Shown: positions 17,540 to 25,649 of the stretch, piece by piece
Position numbering within the stretch: position 1 is the stretch's first letter
Layout: each line of letters opens with the position of its first letter
Made by a program: the position numbers and the translations under genes
The notes under the pieces: model-generated
Seen by the model: the letters and a program-made list of their open reading frames with translations, nothing else
The model's database searches: none
Told to the model about the DNA's origin: nothing
Source: Streptomyces hygroscopicus subsp. hygroscopicus
GTDB lineage: Bacteria > Actinomycetota > Actinomycetes > Streptomycetales > Streptomycetaceae
Direction: 5' to 3'
DNA length: 64,000 nt
NCBI RefSeq assembly: GCF_030269125.1
Contig: NZ_BSSM01000001.1
Coordinates: 124,001-188,000 of the forward strand

Positions 17540-17770
17540 CGGTCCGGCGCACCGGGAGCGGGCGGCCTCGGCGGGTCCGTCGCCCGCGCCGGTCCGGGCG
17601 ACGCCGAGCACGGCCGGCTCCCCGACGACGCGCCGCTCCGCGCTCCGGGGAGGACCACCACGTCCAGCGGGCCGCCGACGCCCGCGACCGACTCCTTCAC
17701 CGTCTCCTGACCGACGGTCCGGGGCACGAACACGCCGTCGATGCGCGCGGTGACGGACGACGGCACGCAG
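17540..17770 (-). pseudogene. Remnant of an isocitrate lyase/PEP mutase-family gene
   Basis: On the minus strand from about 17766 to 17650 one frame reads ARIDGVFVPRTVGQETVKES and continues GGPLDVVVLPGA with nearly every codon ending in G or C. From about 17635 to 17550 a different frame reads PAVLGVARTGAGDGPAEAAR. Joined, these match the C-terminal strand order of the ICL/PEP mutase family (gaDG.fVPg ... plnvlpg ... LGVaRvs.G). The frame change and lack of an intact ORF indicate a decayed gene fragment. Boundaries are approximate. Confidence 0.4.
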
Positions 17771-17965
17771 CGGCTCGCCTCCCGGCTCGTACCCGGCGCC
17801 CCCGGCGCCGGCGGTGGGCACGCGCACCGGACGTACGGGGCGCGGAAGGCGGCGGTGTCGTACGGGGGACGCCGGGGCGTCGCGGCCCCGGCCGGGCACC
17901 CGGGGCGGCGGGACGCGGGGAGCGATCCGGCACCGGCGTGGTCGGACGCGCCGCCGACAAATGCT

Positions 17966-17994
17966 TTGACTCCCGCCGGCGGTGCTCCTAGCGT
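17966..17994 (+). promoter_or_regulatory. Vegetative-type promoter of the ABC-F gene
   Basis: TTGACT (17966-17971) and TAGCGT (17989-17994) are separated by 17 bases, a good match to HrdB-type Streptomyces promoters. Transcription would begin near 18001, about 230 nt ahead of the ABC-F ATG. Confidence 0.5.
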
Positions 17995-18020
17995 TGGTCC
18001 CGGTTCTGTTGCCGTCGATC

Positions 18021-18081
18021 GGAGAAGGACGTTGCTCGTCTGAGGTTCGGAGACACCGCGTCATCACACCGGTGAGGTGTG
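18021..18081 (+). promoter_or_regulatory. Leader mini-ORF and hairpin upstream of the ABC-F gene
   Basis: A strong Shine-Dalgarno GGAGAAGG (18021-18028) precedes TTG-CTC-GTC-TGA (18032-18043). About 20 nt later the arms CACACC and GGTGTG (18065-18081) enclose GGTGA, burying another SD-like GGTGAGG that precedes the GTG at 18079 of a longer out-of-frame uORF. ABC-F resistance genes are often controlled by ribosome stalling on such leaders. Inference from layout. Confidence 0.4.
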
Positions 18082-18230
18082 TGCGTGGCGTACGACCCTC
18101 GGCGTCCGAGCCGTCCTCCGGCACAGGCCCTTCTTCTTCTCACGGCCTCCGGGTGGTCCTCCGGTTCCCCCGCCCCGCGGTGTCTCGAGACGCGTCCGCG
18201 AAACCGCACCCACTCCCCCGCGAGGCCTCC

Positions 18231-19895
18231 ATGTCATCTTTCTCCCTCACCTGTACGTCCCTGTCCTTCGCCTGGCCCGACGGCACCACCGTGTTCGACG
18301 GACTCGACCTCTCCTTCGGCCCCGGCCGGACCGGGCTCGTCGGCGTCAACGGGTCGGGGAAGTCGACCCTGTTGAAGCTGCTGGCGGGCGAACTCGCCCC
18401 GGCCGGCGGTACGGTGAAGGTCACCGGAGACGTCGGCCACCTCCCGCAGAACGTCACCCTGGACACCGCACTCCGCGTCGACCAGGCCCTCGGCATCGCC
18501 GAGCGGCGGGCCGCGCTGCACGCCATCGAGGCGGGCGACGCGGCGGAGCGCCACTTCGAGACGGTCGGCGACGACTGGGACGTCGAGGAGCGCGCCCGGG
18601 TCACGCTCGGCGAACTCGGTCTCGGGCACATCGGGCTGGACCGCACCGTCGGCGAGGTGTCCGGCGGCGAGTCGGTGCTGCTCCGGCTGGCCGCGCTGCT
18701 GCTGCGCCGCCCGGACGTGCTGCTCCTGGACGAACCCACCAACAATCTCGACCTGTACGCGCGCCGCCGCCTCCACCAGGCGGTCGCCGCCTGGTCCGGC
18801 GTGCTGGTCGTGGTCAGCCACGATCGTGAACTGCTCGACCTGGTCGACCAGATCGCGGAACTGCGCGCCGGTGAGGTCGCCTGGTACGGCGGCAACTTCT
18901 CGGCCTACGAGGAGGCGCTGGCCGTCGAGCAGGACGCGGCCGAACGGATGGTGCGGGTCGCCGAGGCCGACGTGCGCAAGCAGAAGCGCGAACTGGCCGA
19001 TGCACGGGTCAAGTTGGCCCGGCGCAAGCGCTACGGGCAGAAGATGTGGGACTCCAAGCGCGAGCCGAAGATCGTGATGGGCAACCGCAAACGCGCCGCC
19101 CAGGAGTCGGCGGGCAAGCACCGCGTCATGCACGAGGAACGGCTCGCCGAGGCCAAGGAGCGCCTGGACGACGCGGTGGAGGCGGTGCGCGACGAGGACG
19201 AGATCCGCGTCGACCTGCCGTACACCGCCGTACCGCCGGGCCGGCAGGTGCTCACCCTGGAGAATCTGGAGACGGCGTACGGGGCGCGCATCGCGGGGGT
19301 GCTCGATCTGCGCGGGCCGGAGCGGATCGCGCTGGTCGGACGCAACGGCGCGGGCAAGACGACGCTGCTGCGTACGGTCGCCGGGGAACTGGCGCCGGTG
19401 GCGGGCACGGCCACGGCGCATGTGCCCCTGCGTTTTCTGCCGCAGCGCCTCGACGTGCTGGACGACGAGCTGACGGTCGCCCAGAACGTGGCCCGGTTCG
19501 CGCCGGGCGCCACCGACAACCGGGTCCGGGCGCGCCTCGCCCGCTTCCTGTTCCGGGGCGCGCGCGCCGACCAGCGGGCGGCCACCCTGTCCGGCGGCGA
19601 ACGCTTCCGGGCCGCGCTGGCCGCGCTGATGCTGGCCGAACCGGCGCCCCAGCTGCTCCTGCTGGACGAGCCGACCAACAACCTCGACCTGGCGAGCGTA
19701 CGGCAGCTCACCTCGGCCCTGGAGTCGTACGAGGGCGCGCTGCTGGTGGCCGGCCACGACCTGCCCTTCCTGGAGTCGATCGGCGTCACCCGCTGGCTGC
19801 TGATGGCGGACGGGGAGCTGAAGGAGGTGGCGCCGGAGGAGGTGGTGCGGCCGGCCGGGGGCACGACGGAGCATCTCAGGAGGGGCACAGCCTGA
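18231..19895 (+). CDS. ABC-F family ATPase (ribosome-associated, possible antibiotic resistance factor)
   Basis: A 554-residue soluble protein with two ATPase domains and no membrane segments, hence ABC-F. Domain 1 has Walker A VGVNGSGKSTLLKLLAGE, signature EVSGGESVLLRLA and Walker B RPDVLLLDEPTNNLDL. A linker of about 80 charged residues (KQKRELADARVKLARRKRYG) leads to domain 2 with VGRNGAGKTTLLRTVAGE, TLSGGERFRAALA and LLLLDEPTNNLDL. ABC-F proteins bind the ribosomal E site to rescue stalled or antibiotic-bound ribosomes. Start ATG follows GAGG. The roughly 230-nt leader with a mini-ORF suggests translation-linked induction. Which drug or stalling signal is involved cannot be told from sequence. 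Confidence 0.9.
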   Translation: MSSFSLTCTSLSFAWPDGTTVFDGLDLSFGPGRTGLVGVNGSGKSTLLKLLAGELAPAGGTVKVTGDVGHLPQNVTLDTALRVDQALGIAERRAALHAIEAGDAAERHFETVGDDWDVEERARVTLGELGLGHIGLDRTVGEVSGGESVLLRLAALLLRRPDVLLLDEPTNNLDLYARRRLHQAVAAWSGVLVVVSHDRELLDLVDQIAELRAGEVAWYGGNFSAYEEALAVEQDAAERMVRVAEADVRKQKRELADARVKLARRKRYGQKMWDSKREPKIVMGNRKRAAQESAGKHRVMHEERLAEAKERLDDAVEAVRDEDEIRVDLPYTAVPPGRQVLTLENLETAYGARIAGVLDLRGPERIALVGRNGAGKTTLLRTVAGELAPVAGTATAHVPLRFLPQRLDVLDDELTVAQNVARFAPGATDNRVRARLARFLFRGARADQRAATLSGGERFRAALAALMLAEPAPQLLLLDEPTNNLDLASVRQLTSALESYEGALLVAGHDLPFLESIGVTRWLLMADGELKEVAPEEVVRPAGGTTEHLRRGTA

Positions 19896-19993
19896 TGCCG
19901 AGGGTTTTACCCAGGCCACGTCGGACTGCATGATGGCGGACCAGCGCCGCAAATGCGGCGCAGGCACCCCATCCCCGACCGGAAAGGCCCGTC

Positions 19994-20770
19994 GTGCCCA
20001 GCAAGAAGGCCCTCGTCCGCCGCCCGAGCCCACGTCTCGCCGAGGGCCTGGTGACGCACATCGAGCGGCAGAAGGTCGACGTCGGTCTCGCCACCGAGCA
20101 GTGGGAGGCGTACGTCGAGGCGCTGCGCGCGCACGGCTGGGAGACGTTCGAGGTCGAACCGGCCGACGACTGCCCTGACTCGGTGTTCGTGGAGGACACC
20201 GTCGTCATGTTCCGCAACGTCGCGCTGATCACCCGGCCGGGCAGCGGATCGCGCCGCGCCGAGACCGCCGGCGTGGAGGAGGCCGTGGCGAGCCTCGGCT
20301 GCTCGGTGAACTGGATCTGGGAGCCGGGCACCCTGGACGGCGGCGACGTCCTCAAGGTCGGCGACACGGTCTACGTCGGCCGCGGCGGGCGCACGGACGC
20401 GGCGGGGGTGCAGCAGGTCCGGGCCGCGTTCGAGCCGCTGGGCGCCCGGGTGGTGGCCGTACCCGTGAGCAAGGTGCTGCACCTGAAGTCGGCGGTGACC
20501 GCGCTGCCGGACGGCACCGTCATCGGTCACATCCCGAAGGTGGACCGGCCCTCGCTGTTCCCCGGTTTCCTCTCCGTGCCCGAGGAGTCCGGCGCGCAGG
20601 TGGTGCTGCTCGGCGGGCACAAGCTGCTGATGGCGGCGAGCGCCCCGAAGACCGCCGAACTGCTGACCGACCTCGGCCACGAGGTGGTCACGGTGGACAT
20701 CGGCGAGTTCGAGAAGCTGGAGGGCTCGGTGACGTGCCTGTCCGTACGCCTGCGGGAGCTGTACGCCTGA
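19994..20770 (+). CDS. ddaH: Dimethylarginine dimethylaminohydrolase (DDAH)
   Basis: A 258-residue amidinotransferase-fold enzyme that hydrolyses N-omega-methylated arginines to citrulline and methylamines. Visible are ALVRRPSPRLAEGL at the start, the substrate loop DDCPDSVFVEDTVV, GTLDGGDVLKVGDTVYVG with the acidic residues, the catalytic histidine segment KVLHLKSAVTALPDG and the nucleophilic cysteine near the C-terminus in EGSVTCLSVRLREL. GTG start with GGAAAGG upstream. It sits about 100 bp after the ABC-F gene in the same direction and is closed by a strong terminator. Arginine deiminase is larger and carries other motifs, so DDAH is preferred. Confidence 0.92.
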   Translation: MPSKKALVRRPSPRLAEGLVTHIERQKVDVGLATEQWEAYVEALRAHGWETFEVEPADDCPDSVFVEDTVVMFRNVALITRPGSGSRRAETAGVEEAVASLGCSVNWIWEPGTLDGGDVLKVGDTVYVGRGGRTDAAGVQQVRAAFEPLGARVVAVPVSKVLHLKSAVTALPDGTVIGHIPKVDRPSLFPGFLSVPEESGAQVVLLGGHKLLMAASAPKTAELLTDLGHEVVTVDIGEFEKLEGSVTCLSVRLRELYA

Positions 20771-20792
20771 CCGGGTGACCCCCTCCCTCCGA

Positions 20793-20822
20793 AGGCCCCG
20801 GGACCGCTGCGTCCCGGGGCCT
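20793..20822. terminator. Intrinsic terminator, 12-bp perfect stem
   Basis: AGGCCCCGGGAC and GTCCCGGGGCCT pair around CGCTGC, 22 bp after the ddaH stop codon. Confidence 0.8.
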
Positions 20823-20887
20823 CACCGCATGCCCGAACGGCCCTGTCGCAGGGGCTGATCTGGGGCTCTCTTACGGCGGCCTTAACC

Positions 20888-20929
20888 TACGGTTTCGTAA
20901 CCTACGGACTCGTAGCTTACGATCACGTA
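20888..20929. promoter_or_regulatory. Triple operator TACG-N4-CGTA with 15-bp period
   Basis: Three perfect copies, TACGGTTTCGTA (20888), TACGGACTCGTA (20903) and TACGATCACGTA (20918), lie exactly 15 bp apart. A degenerate fourth half-site begins at 20872. The array ends 72 bp before the desaturase GTG. Such phased palindromes are typical of TetR-family binding sites. The cognate regulator is not adjacent. Confidence 0.65.
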
Positions 20930-21001
20930 GGTTTCCGGCACCGCTCGCCGGTACCACCCCTGTGTGCTCTCCCCAGTTCGGCGCGTCCCCCTGGAGTTCC
21001 C

Positions 21002-21979
21002 GTGACGATCACCTCTCCCCATCTCGGCAGCACGTCCGCCTGGACCGACGCCCGGCTGCTGTACGCGCTGGAGGAAGTGGTGGAGGGGGAGTTGAACCGG
21101 CATCTGAAGGTCTCCAAGGACTGGATGCCGCACGAGTACGTGCCCTGGGGCGACGGCCGCAACTTCCCGGCGCTGTTCGAGGACGGGGAGGCCTGGGACA
21201 AGGACCAGTCCAAGGTGACCGAGCTGGGCCGCACCGCCCTGGTGGTCAACCTGCTGACCGAGGACAACCTGCCCAGCTACCACCACGAGATCGCCAGCCT
21301 GTTCGGCCGCGACGGCGCCTGGGGCACGTGGGTGCACCGCTGGACGGCCGAGGAGGGCCGGCACAGCATCGTCATGCGGGACTACCTGCTCGCCTCGCGC
21401 GCGGTGGACCCGGACAAGCTGGAGCAGTTCCGCATGGCGCACATGAGCGAGGGCTTCGAGTCCGACAACCGGCACTCGATGCTGCACTCGGTCGCCTATG
21501 TCGCCTTCCAGGAGCTGGCCACCCGGATCTCGCACCGCAACGCCGGCCATCAGTCCGGTGACCCGGTGTGCGACCGCATGCTCGCCCGGATCGCGACCGA
21601 CGAGAACCTGCACATGGTCTTCTACCGCAACCTGCTCAAGGCGGCGTTCGAGCTGGCGCCGGACCCGACGATGCAGGCGGTGCGGGACGTCGTCGTCAAC
21701 TTCCGGATGCCCGGACACGGCATCCCCGGCTTCGAGCGGGCCGCGGCGCAGATGGCGATCGGCGAGGTCTACAACCTGCGCATCCACCACGACGACGTGC
21801 TCCAGCCGGTGCTGCGCTTCCTGAAGATCATGCAGCTCGACGGCCTCGGGCCCGAGGGACGCCAGGCGCAGGAGGAACTCGGCCTGTTCCTGGACGGTCT
21901 GGACACGGAGGCCGCGCGCTTCGACGAGAAGCTGGCGGCGCGCAAGGCACGGATGGCGGCGCGGGCCGCCGGCCGCTGA
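21002..21979 (+). CDS. Acyl-[acyl-carrier-protein] desaturase (soluble diiron, DesA type)
   Basis: A 325-residue soluble fatty-acid desaturase (FA_desaturase_2). The diiron ligands are recognisable as LEEVVEGELNRHL, EDNLPSYHHEI, WTAEEGRHSIVMRDYL and ATDENLHMVFYRNL, giving two ExxH-type motifs. It introduces a double bond into acyl-ACP using oxygen and ferredoxin, affecting membrane fluidity or specialised lipids. GTG start with GGAG six bases upstream. Preceded by the triple TACG-N4-CGTA operator, so expression is probably repressor controlled. Related to mycobacterial DesA1/DesA2 and plant stearoyl-ACP desaturases; double-bond position unknown. Confidence 0.92.
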   Translation: MTITSPHLGSTSAWTDARLLYALEEVVEGELNRHLKVSKDWMPHEYVPWGDGRNFPALFEDGEAWDKDQSKVTELGRTALVVNLLTEDNLPSYHHEIASLFGRDGAWGTWVHRWTAEEGRHSIVMRDYLLASRAVDPDKLEQFRMAHMSEGFESDNRHSMLHSVAYVAFQELATRISHRNAGHQSGDPVCDRMLARIATDENLHMVFYRNLLKAAFELAPDPTMQAVRDVVVNFRMPGHGIPGFERAAAQMAIGEVYNLRIHHDDVLQPVLRFLKIMQLDGLGPEGRQAQEELGLFLDGLDTEAARFDEKLAARKARMAARAAGR

Positions 21980-22069
21980 GCGAGGCGGTCGGCACGGGGC
22001 GGGGCCCCGGGTGAGGCCGTCGTACGCGGGGTCGGCGCGCGACCGGCCCTCGATCGGGCGGGCGGCCGG

Positions 22070-22315
22070 TCAGCCGGAGGTGCGGCGCAGGGCGAGGCGT
22101 TCCTTTTCGGACAGCCCGCCCCAGACGCCGAAGCGCTCGTCGTTGGCGAGCGCGTACTCCAGGCAGGCCGGGCGCAGCTCGCACATCCCGCAGATGCGCT
22201 TCGCCTCGCGCACCGAGCTGCCCGGCTCGGGGAAGAAGAAGTCCGGCCCCGTCTGCGCGCACAGGGCCTGCGCCTGCCAGGTCCGGTCGGCCGGGGTGAT
22301 GGTGTCCAAGTGCAT
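22070..22315 (-). CDS. WhiB-like (Wbl) iron-sulfur transcription factor
   Basis: An 81-residue Wbl protein. Four cysteines (ALCAQTG, then CGMCELRPAC) are arranged to bind a 4Fe-4S cluster. Next come the G-V/I-W-G-G turn (FGVWGGLSEKERLAL) and a short basic tail. The segment CLEYALANDERFGVWGGLSE is very close to developmental WhiB as I recall it, but several Wbl paralogues share it. Wbl proteins bind the primary sigma factor and tune development, redox or antibiotic responses. ATG at 22315 has no good RBS; an upstream alternative start is possible. Convergent with the desaturase gene. Confidence 0.88.
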   Translation of the reverse strand: MHLDTITPADRTWQAQALCAQTGPDFFFPEPGSSVREAKRICGMCELRPACLEYALANDERFGVWGGLSEKERLALRRTSG

Positions 22316-22570
22316 GGCCAGGATCGTGCCGTCCGGCGAAAAACGTTCGATCAACGCGCGCTCAACGCCGTCCTCGGGGCCTCCGGCCACCTCGATGGTG
22401 CGCCCGGGGTCCCGCCGGTTGCACGGCGGCGCGCGGAACTTTCGAAAACTCAACGGGCATGCCGCGTCACCGAAGGTGAGGGCGCGCCCGGCGGTGCTCC
22501 GGCGGCGGTCGTCGGTGGGCGGTGCCAGACTCGGCAGTGCACGGGACGGGACCCTTCGAGGAGGGCGGCC

Positions 22571-23350
22571 ATGCTCACCACCGATTTCGTCAACGGCGCT
22601 CCGAACTGGCTCGACGTCGGCGCGCCGGACCTCGACGGGGCGCGCGCCTTCTACGGCGGTCTCCTCGGCTGGCGCTTCGAGTCCGCGGGGCCGGACTCCG
22701 GGGGCTACGGCTTCTTCCGGCTGGACGGGAGGACCGTCGCGGGCGGCATGCGGTGCGGGCCCGAGCAGGGGCCGCCGGCCTGGACGCTGTACTTCCGCAG
22801 CGAGGACGCGGCGGCCACCGCCAAGGCGGTCGAGCAGGCCCGCGGCCGGGTGCTGTTCGGGCCGGTCGACGTGCTGGGGCAGGGGCACATGGCGGTCCTG
22901 GCCGACCGGGCGGGCGTGAGGTTCGGGGTCTGGCAGCCCGGCCGCACCCAGGGCGTGGACGTGGTGAACGCGCCGGGCGCGCTGTGCTGGGCCGAGCTGC
23001 ACACCGCCGACATCGCGGCGGCCGCCGCCTTCTACCACCGGGTGCTGGGCCTGGAGACCTCCGGCGTGTCCTTCCCGGGCGGCACGTACACGTGCGTCAA
23101 CCCCGAGGGCGCCGGTGAGGACGCGATGTTCGGCGGGATGGTGCCGCTGGCCCGCCCGGGGGACGAGCCGTACTGGCTGCCGTACTTCGAGGTCGAGGAC
23201 ACCGACGCGGTGGTGGCCGGCGCCGAGGAACTCGGCGGTGCGGTGAGCGCCCCGGCCATGACGGTCGAGGGCGTGGGGCGCATCGCCCGGCTGACCGATC
23301 CGTACGGGGCGCGGTTCGGCGTGATCAGGAGCGCGTCCGGGCAGGCGTGA
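22571..23350 (+). CDS. VOC-family protein with two glyoxalase/bleomycin-resistance domains
   Basis: A 259-residue protein made of two tandem VOC modules. The first is PNWLDVGAPDLDGARAFYGG to about residue 120, ending GVRFGVWQPG. The second is ALCWAELHTADIAAAAAFYH to the end, finishing LTDPYGARFGVIR. Members bind metal and act as dioxygenases, glyoxalases or drug-binding proteins; the duplicated form is frequent in Streptomyces with unknown substrate. The ATG has GGAGG upstream. It stands alone, convergent with the LacI-type gene. No catalytic assignment is possible from the sequence. Confidence 0.85.
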   Translation: MLTTDFVNGAPNWLDVGAPDLDGARAFYGGLLGWRFESAGPDSGGYGFFRLDGRTVAGGMRCGPEQGPPAWTLYFRSEDAAATAKAVEQARGRVLFGPVDVLGQGHMAVLADRAGVRFGVWQPGRTQGVDVVNAPGALCWAELHTADIAAAAAFYHRVLGLETSGVSFPGGTYTCVNPEGAGEDAMFGGMVPLARPGDEPYWLPYFEVEDTDAVVAGAEELGGAVSAPAMTVEGVGRIARLTDPYGARFGVIRSASGQA

Positions 23351-23399
23351 AACGGTGTCAGGGGCCGGCCGGGACGACACCGGCCTGGCCGGGGGCTGG

Positions 23400-24491
23400 T
23401 CAGGCGGATGCCCGGCGTATCAGCGTGGTCGGCAGGATCAGGCCGGGCCCCGGGGCGTCCGCCACCGGGCCCGCGTCGTCCGGGGCCTGCCCGGCGTCGT
23501 CCGGGGCCGCGGTGCCGTGCAGCAGGAGGCGGGCCATCAGACGGCCCATCCGCTCGATGTCCTGACGGACCGTGGTCAGCGGCGGGTCGGACTGCTCGGC
23601 CAGCGGCAGCATGTCGTCGAAGCCGACCACGGCCACGTCCTCGGGCACCCTCAGCCCCCGCTCCCGCAGCACGCGCAGCGCGCCCAGCGCGGTGAGGTCG
23701 TTCGCGGCGAACACGGCGTCCACGTCGGGGCGGCGGTCGAGGAGTTCCCGCATGGCCCGCTCGCCGCCGGCCGGGGTGAAGTCGCTCTCCACGACCAGGG
23801 CGGGATCGCCGGCCCTGCCGGGACCGCCCGCGCCGGCCCCTTCGCCCATGACGTCCCGGTAGCCGTCGAGCCGGTCCACCGCCGACGTCTGGTCGAGGGC
23901 GCCGGTGAGGTGCGCGATCCGGGTCCGGCCGAGCGAGACGAGATGGCGCACGGCGGTGCGCGCGCCGCCCCGGTTGTCACTGTCCACGTACACCGGGGTG
24001 CCGGTGCGATCACGCCAGCCCGGCCGGCCGCCGAACACCGTGGGCACGCCCGCGTCGTGGATGAGTCCGGGCAGCGGATCGTCCAGGTGCAGGGAGAAGA
24101 CCAGCGCCCCGTCGACGTGGCCTCCGGCGAGATACCGGGCCACGCGCGCGTGGTCGTCCCGGCCCTCCGTGAGCAGCAGCACCAACTGGTTGTCGTGGGA
24201 GGTCAGTTCCTTGCTGATGCCGCGCAACTGGAGGGCGAAGAAGGGGTCGGTGAAGACCCGGGTCTCCGGTTCGGCGATGACGACGGCGACCGCGTCGTGC
24301 CGTCTGGTGACGAGGCTGCGCGCGGCCTGGTTGGGCACATAGCCGAGTTCCGCCACGGCCCGCCGCACCCGCTCGGCCAGCGGCTCCCGCACGCCGTACC
24401 CGCCGTTGACCACCCGGGACACGGTGGCCCTGGACACCCCGGCGCGCGCGGCCACGGCCTCCAGCGTGGGACGCGACACTGCCTCGGACAC
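23400..24491 (-). CDS. LacI-family transcriptional regulator
   Basis: About 363 residues. The N-terminal helix-turn-helix and hinge are clear (PTLEAVAARAGVSRATVSRV, then VNGGYGVREPLAERVRRAVA and ELGYVPNQAARSL). The periplasmic-binding-type effector domain follows (VAVVIAEPETRVFTDPFF; DAVFAANDLTALGALRVL; VAVVGFDDMLPLAEQSDPPL). It probably represses sugar-uptake or glycosidase genes elsewhere, as no sugar operon is adjacent. GTG at 24491 preferred because AGGAG lies eight bases before it; ATG at 24506 is the alternative. The tail from about residue 325 has an Asp/Pro/Ala-rich insertion (APDDAGQAPDDAGPVADAPG) unlike the usual conserved end. Confidence 0.9.
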   Translation of the reverse strand: MSEAVSRPTLEAVAARAGVSRATVSRVVNGGYGVREPLAERVRRAVAELGYVPNQAARSLVTRRHDAVAVVIAEPETRVFTDPFFALQLRGISKELTSHDNQLVLLLTEGRDDHARVARYLAGGHVDGALVFSLHLDDPLPGLIHDAGVPTVFGGRPGWRDRTGTPVYVDSDNRGGARTAVRHLVSLGRTRIAHLTGALDQTSAVDRLDGYRDVMGEGAGAGGPGRAGDPALVVESDFTPAGGERAMRELLDRRPDVDAVFAANDLTALGALRVLRERGLRVPEDVAVVGFDDMLPLAEQSDPPLTTVRQDIERMGRLMARLLLHGTAAPDDAGQAPDDAGPVADAPGPGLILPTTLIRRASA

Positions 24492-24555
24492 CAGGGGACT
24501 CCTCATCGGGCGGTTGCCGCCCAGGATAACGAGGGTGCGGCGGGGCAGGGCGCGG

Positions 24556-25575
24556 TCAGGACGCCGGGTTACGCCGGGCCCGGCTCGGCTGGACGCGTTT
24601 GGGTTCGCCGGGCATCTTCGGGTATTCCGGCGGGTACGGCAGATCGCCGAGCCCGTGGTCGTGCTCGTCGCGGCGGGCCAGGTCGAGCAGGGCTTCCAGG
24701 GAGTAGGCGTGGTCGTCCATGTCGGCGTGCACGTCGCCGAGTTCGGCGTACCGGGCCGGCATGGTGGCCAGGTCGAAGTCGCCTGGCCGGGCGGAGGGCA
24801 CCTCGTCCCAGCTCAGCGGCGCGGAGACGGTGGCGTCCGGGCGGGGCCGTACCGAGTAGGCGGAGGCGATGGTGCGGTCGCGGGCGGTCTGGTTGTAGTC
24901 GAGGAAGATCCGGGCGCCGCGCTCCTCCTTCCACCACTTGATGGTGACCTGCTCGGGCATCCGGCGTTCCATCTCCCGGCCGAGGGCGATGGCGGCGCGC
25001 CGCACCTGGCTGAAGGTCCAGCGCGGCTCGATGGGCACGAAGACGTGCAGGCCCCGGCCGCCGGATGTCTTCGGCCAGCCGCGCAGCCCGCCGAACTCGT
25101 CGAGCACGGCGCGCAGTTCATCGGCGGCGCGGACGGCGTCGGTGTAGTCGGTGCCGGGCTGCGGGTCGAGGTCGATGCGCAGTTCGTCGGGGTGGTCGAC
25201 GTCGTCGGCGCGCACGGGCCAGGGGTGGAAGGTGAGGGTGCCGTACTGGGCGGCCCACACCACGGCGGCCTCCTCGGTGGGGCACATCTCGTCGGCGCTG
25301 CGACCGCTGGGGAAGGTGATGTGGGCGGTCGGGATCCAGTCGGGCATGCCCTTCGGGGCGCGTTTCTGGAAGAACCACTCGCCCTCGATGCCGTCCGGGT
25401 AGCGTTCCAGGGTGGTGGGGCGGTTCCGCAGGGCGCGCAGGATGCCGGGGCCGACCGCCGTGTAGTACCGCGCGAGGTCCAGCTTGGTGAAGCCACGCTC
25501 CGGGAAGAAAACCTTGTCCGGGCTGGACAGTCGTACCGTCCGCCCGGCCACCTCCAGTTCCACCGCTTCGGCCAT
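24556..25575 (-). CDS. LigD-type polymerase domain protein (PolD/primase-polymerase)
   Basis: A 339-residue archaeo-eukaryotic-primase-like polymerase, the stand-alone version of the LigD polymerase domain. Signature stretches are LSSPDKVFFPERGFTKLDLA, ERYPDGIEGEWFFQKRAP, the catalytic DxD of LRIDLDPQPGTDY, PKTSGGRGLHVFVPI and FLDYNQTARDRTIASAYSVR. Such enzymes add ribonucleotides and fill gaps during non-homologous end joining or base excision repair. Divergent from the LigC-type DNA ligase gene with only 74 bp between starts, so the two probably form a repair pair. No nuclease or ligase domain is fused to it. Confidence 0.92.
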   Translation of the reverse strand: MAEAVELEVAGRTVRLSSPDKVFFPERGFTKLDLARYYTAVGPGILRALRNRPTTLERYPDGIEGEWFFQKRAPKGMPDWIPTAHITFPSGRSADEMCPTEEAAVVWAAQYGTLTFHPWPVRADDVDHPDELRIDLDPQPGTDYTDAVRAADELRAVLDEFGGLRGWPKTSGGRGLHVFVPIEPRWTFSQVRRAAIALGREMERRMPEQVTIKWWKEERGARIFLDYNQTARDRTIASAYSVRPRPDATVSAPLSWDEVPSARPGDFDLATMPARYAELGDVHADMDDHAYSLEALLDLARRDEHDHGLGDLPYPPEYPKMPGEPKRVQPSRARRNPAS

Positions 25576-25649
25576 GCGGCCACCGTAGGCGCCCCCCGCG
25601 CGGCGCGCACACCGGGCGCGCACGGGCGCGCACGCGCAGAATCAGAGCC

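Larger units (their letters stand above)
17493..18230. other. 738-bp gap: gene remnant, then promoter and long leader of the ABC-F gene
   Basis: The left half holds the ICL/PEP-mutase remnant. The segment 17780-17960 shows no convincing gene. From 17966 there is a promoter and then about 230 bases of leader carrying a mini-ORF and hairpins before the ABC-F start. Confidence 0.6.
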
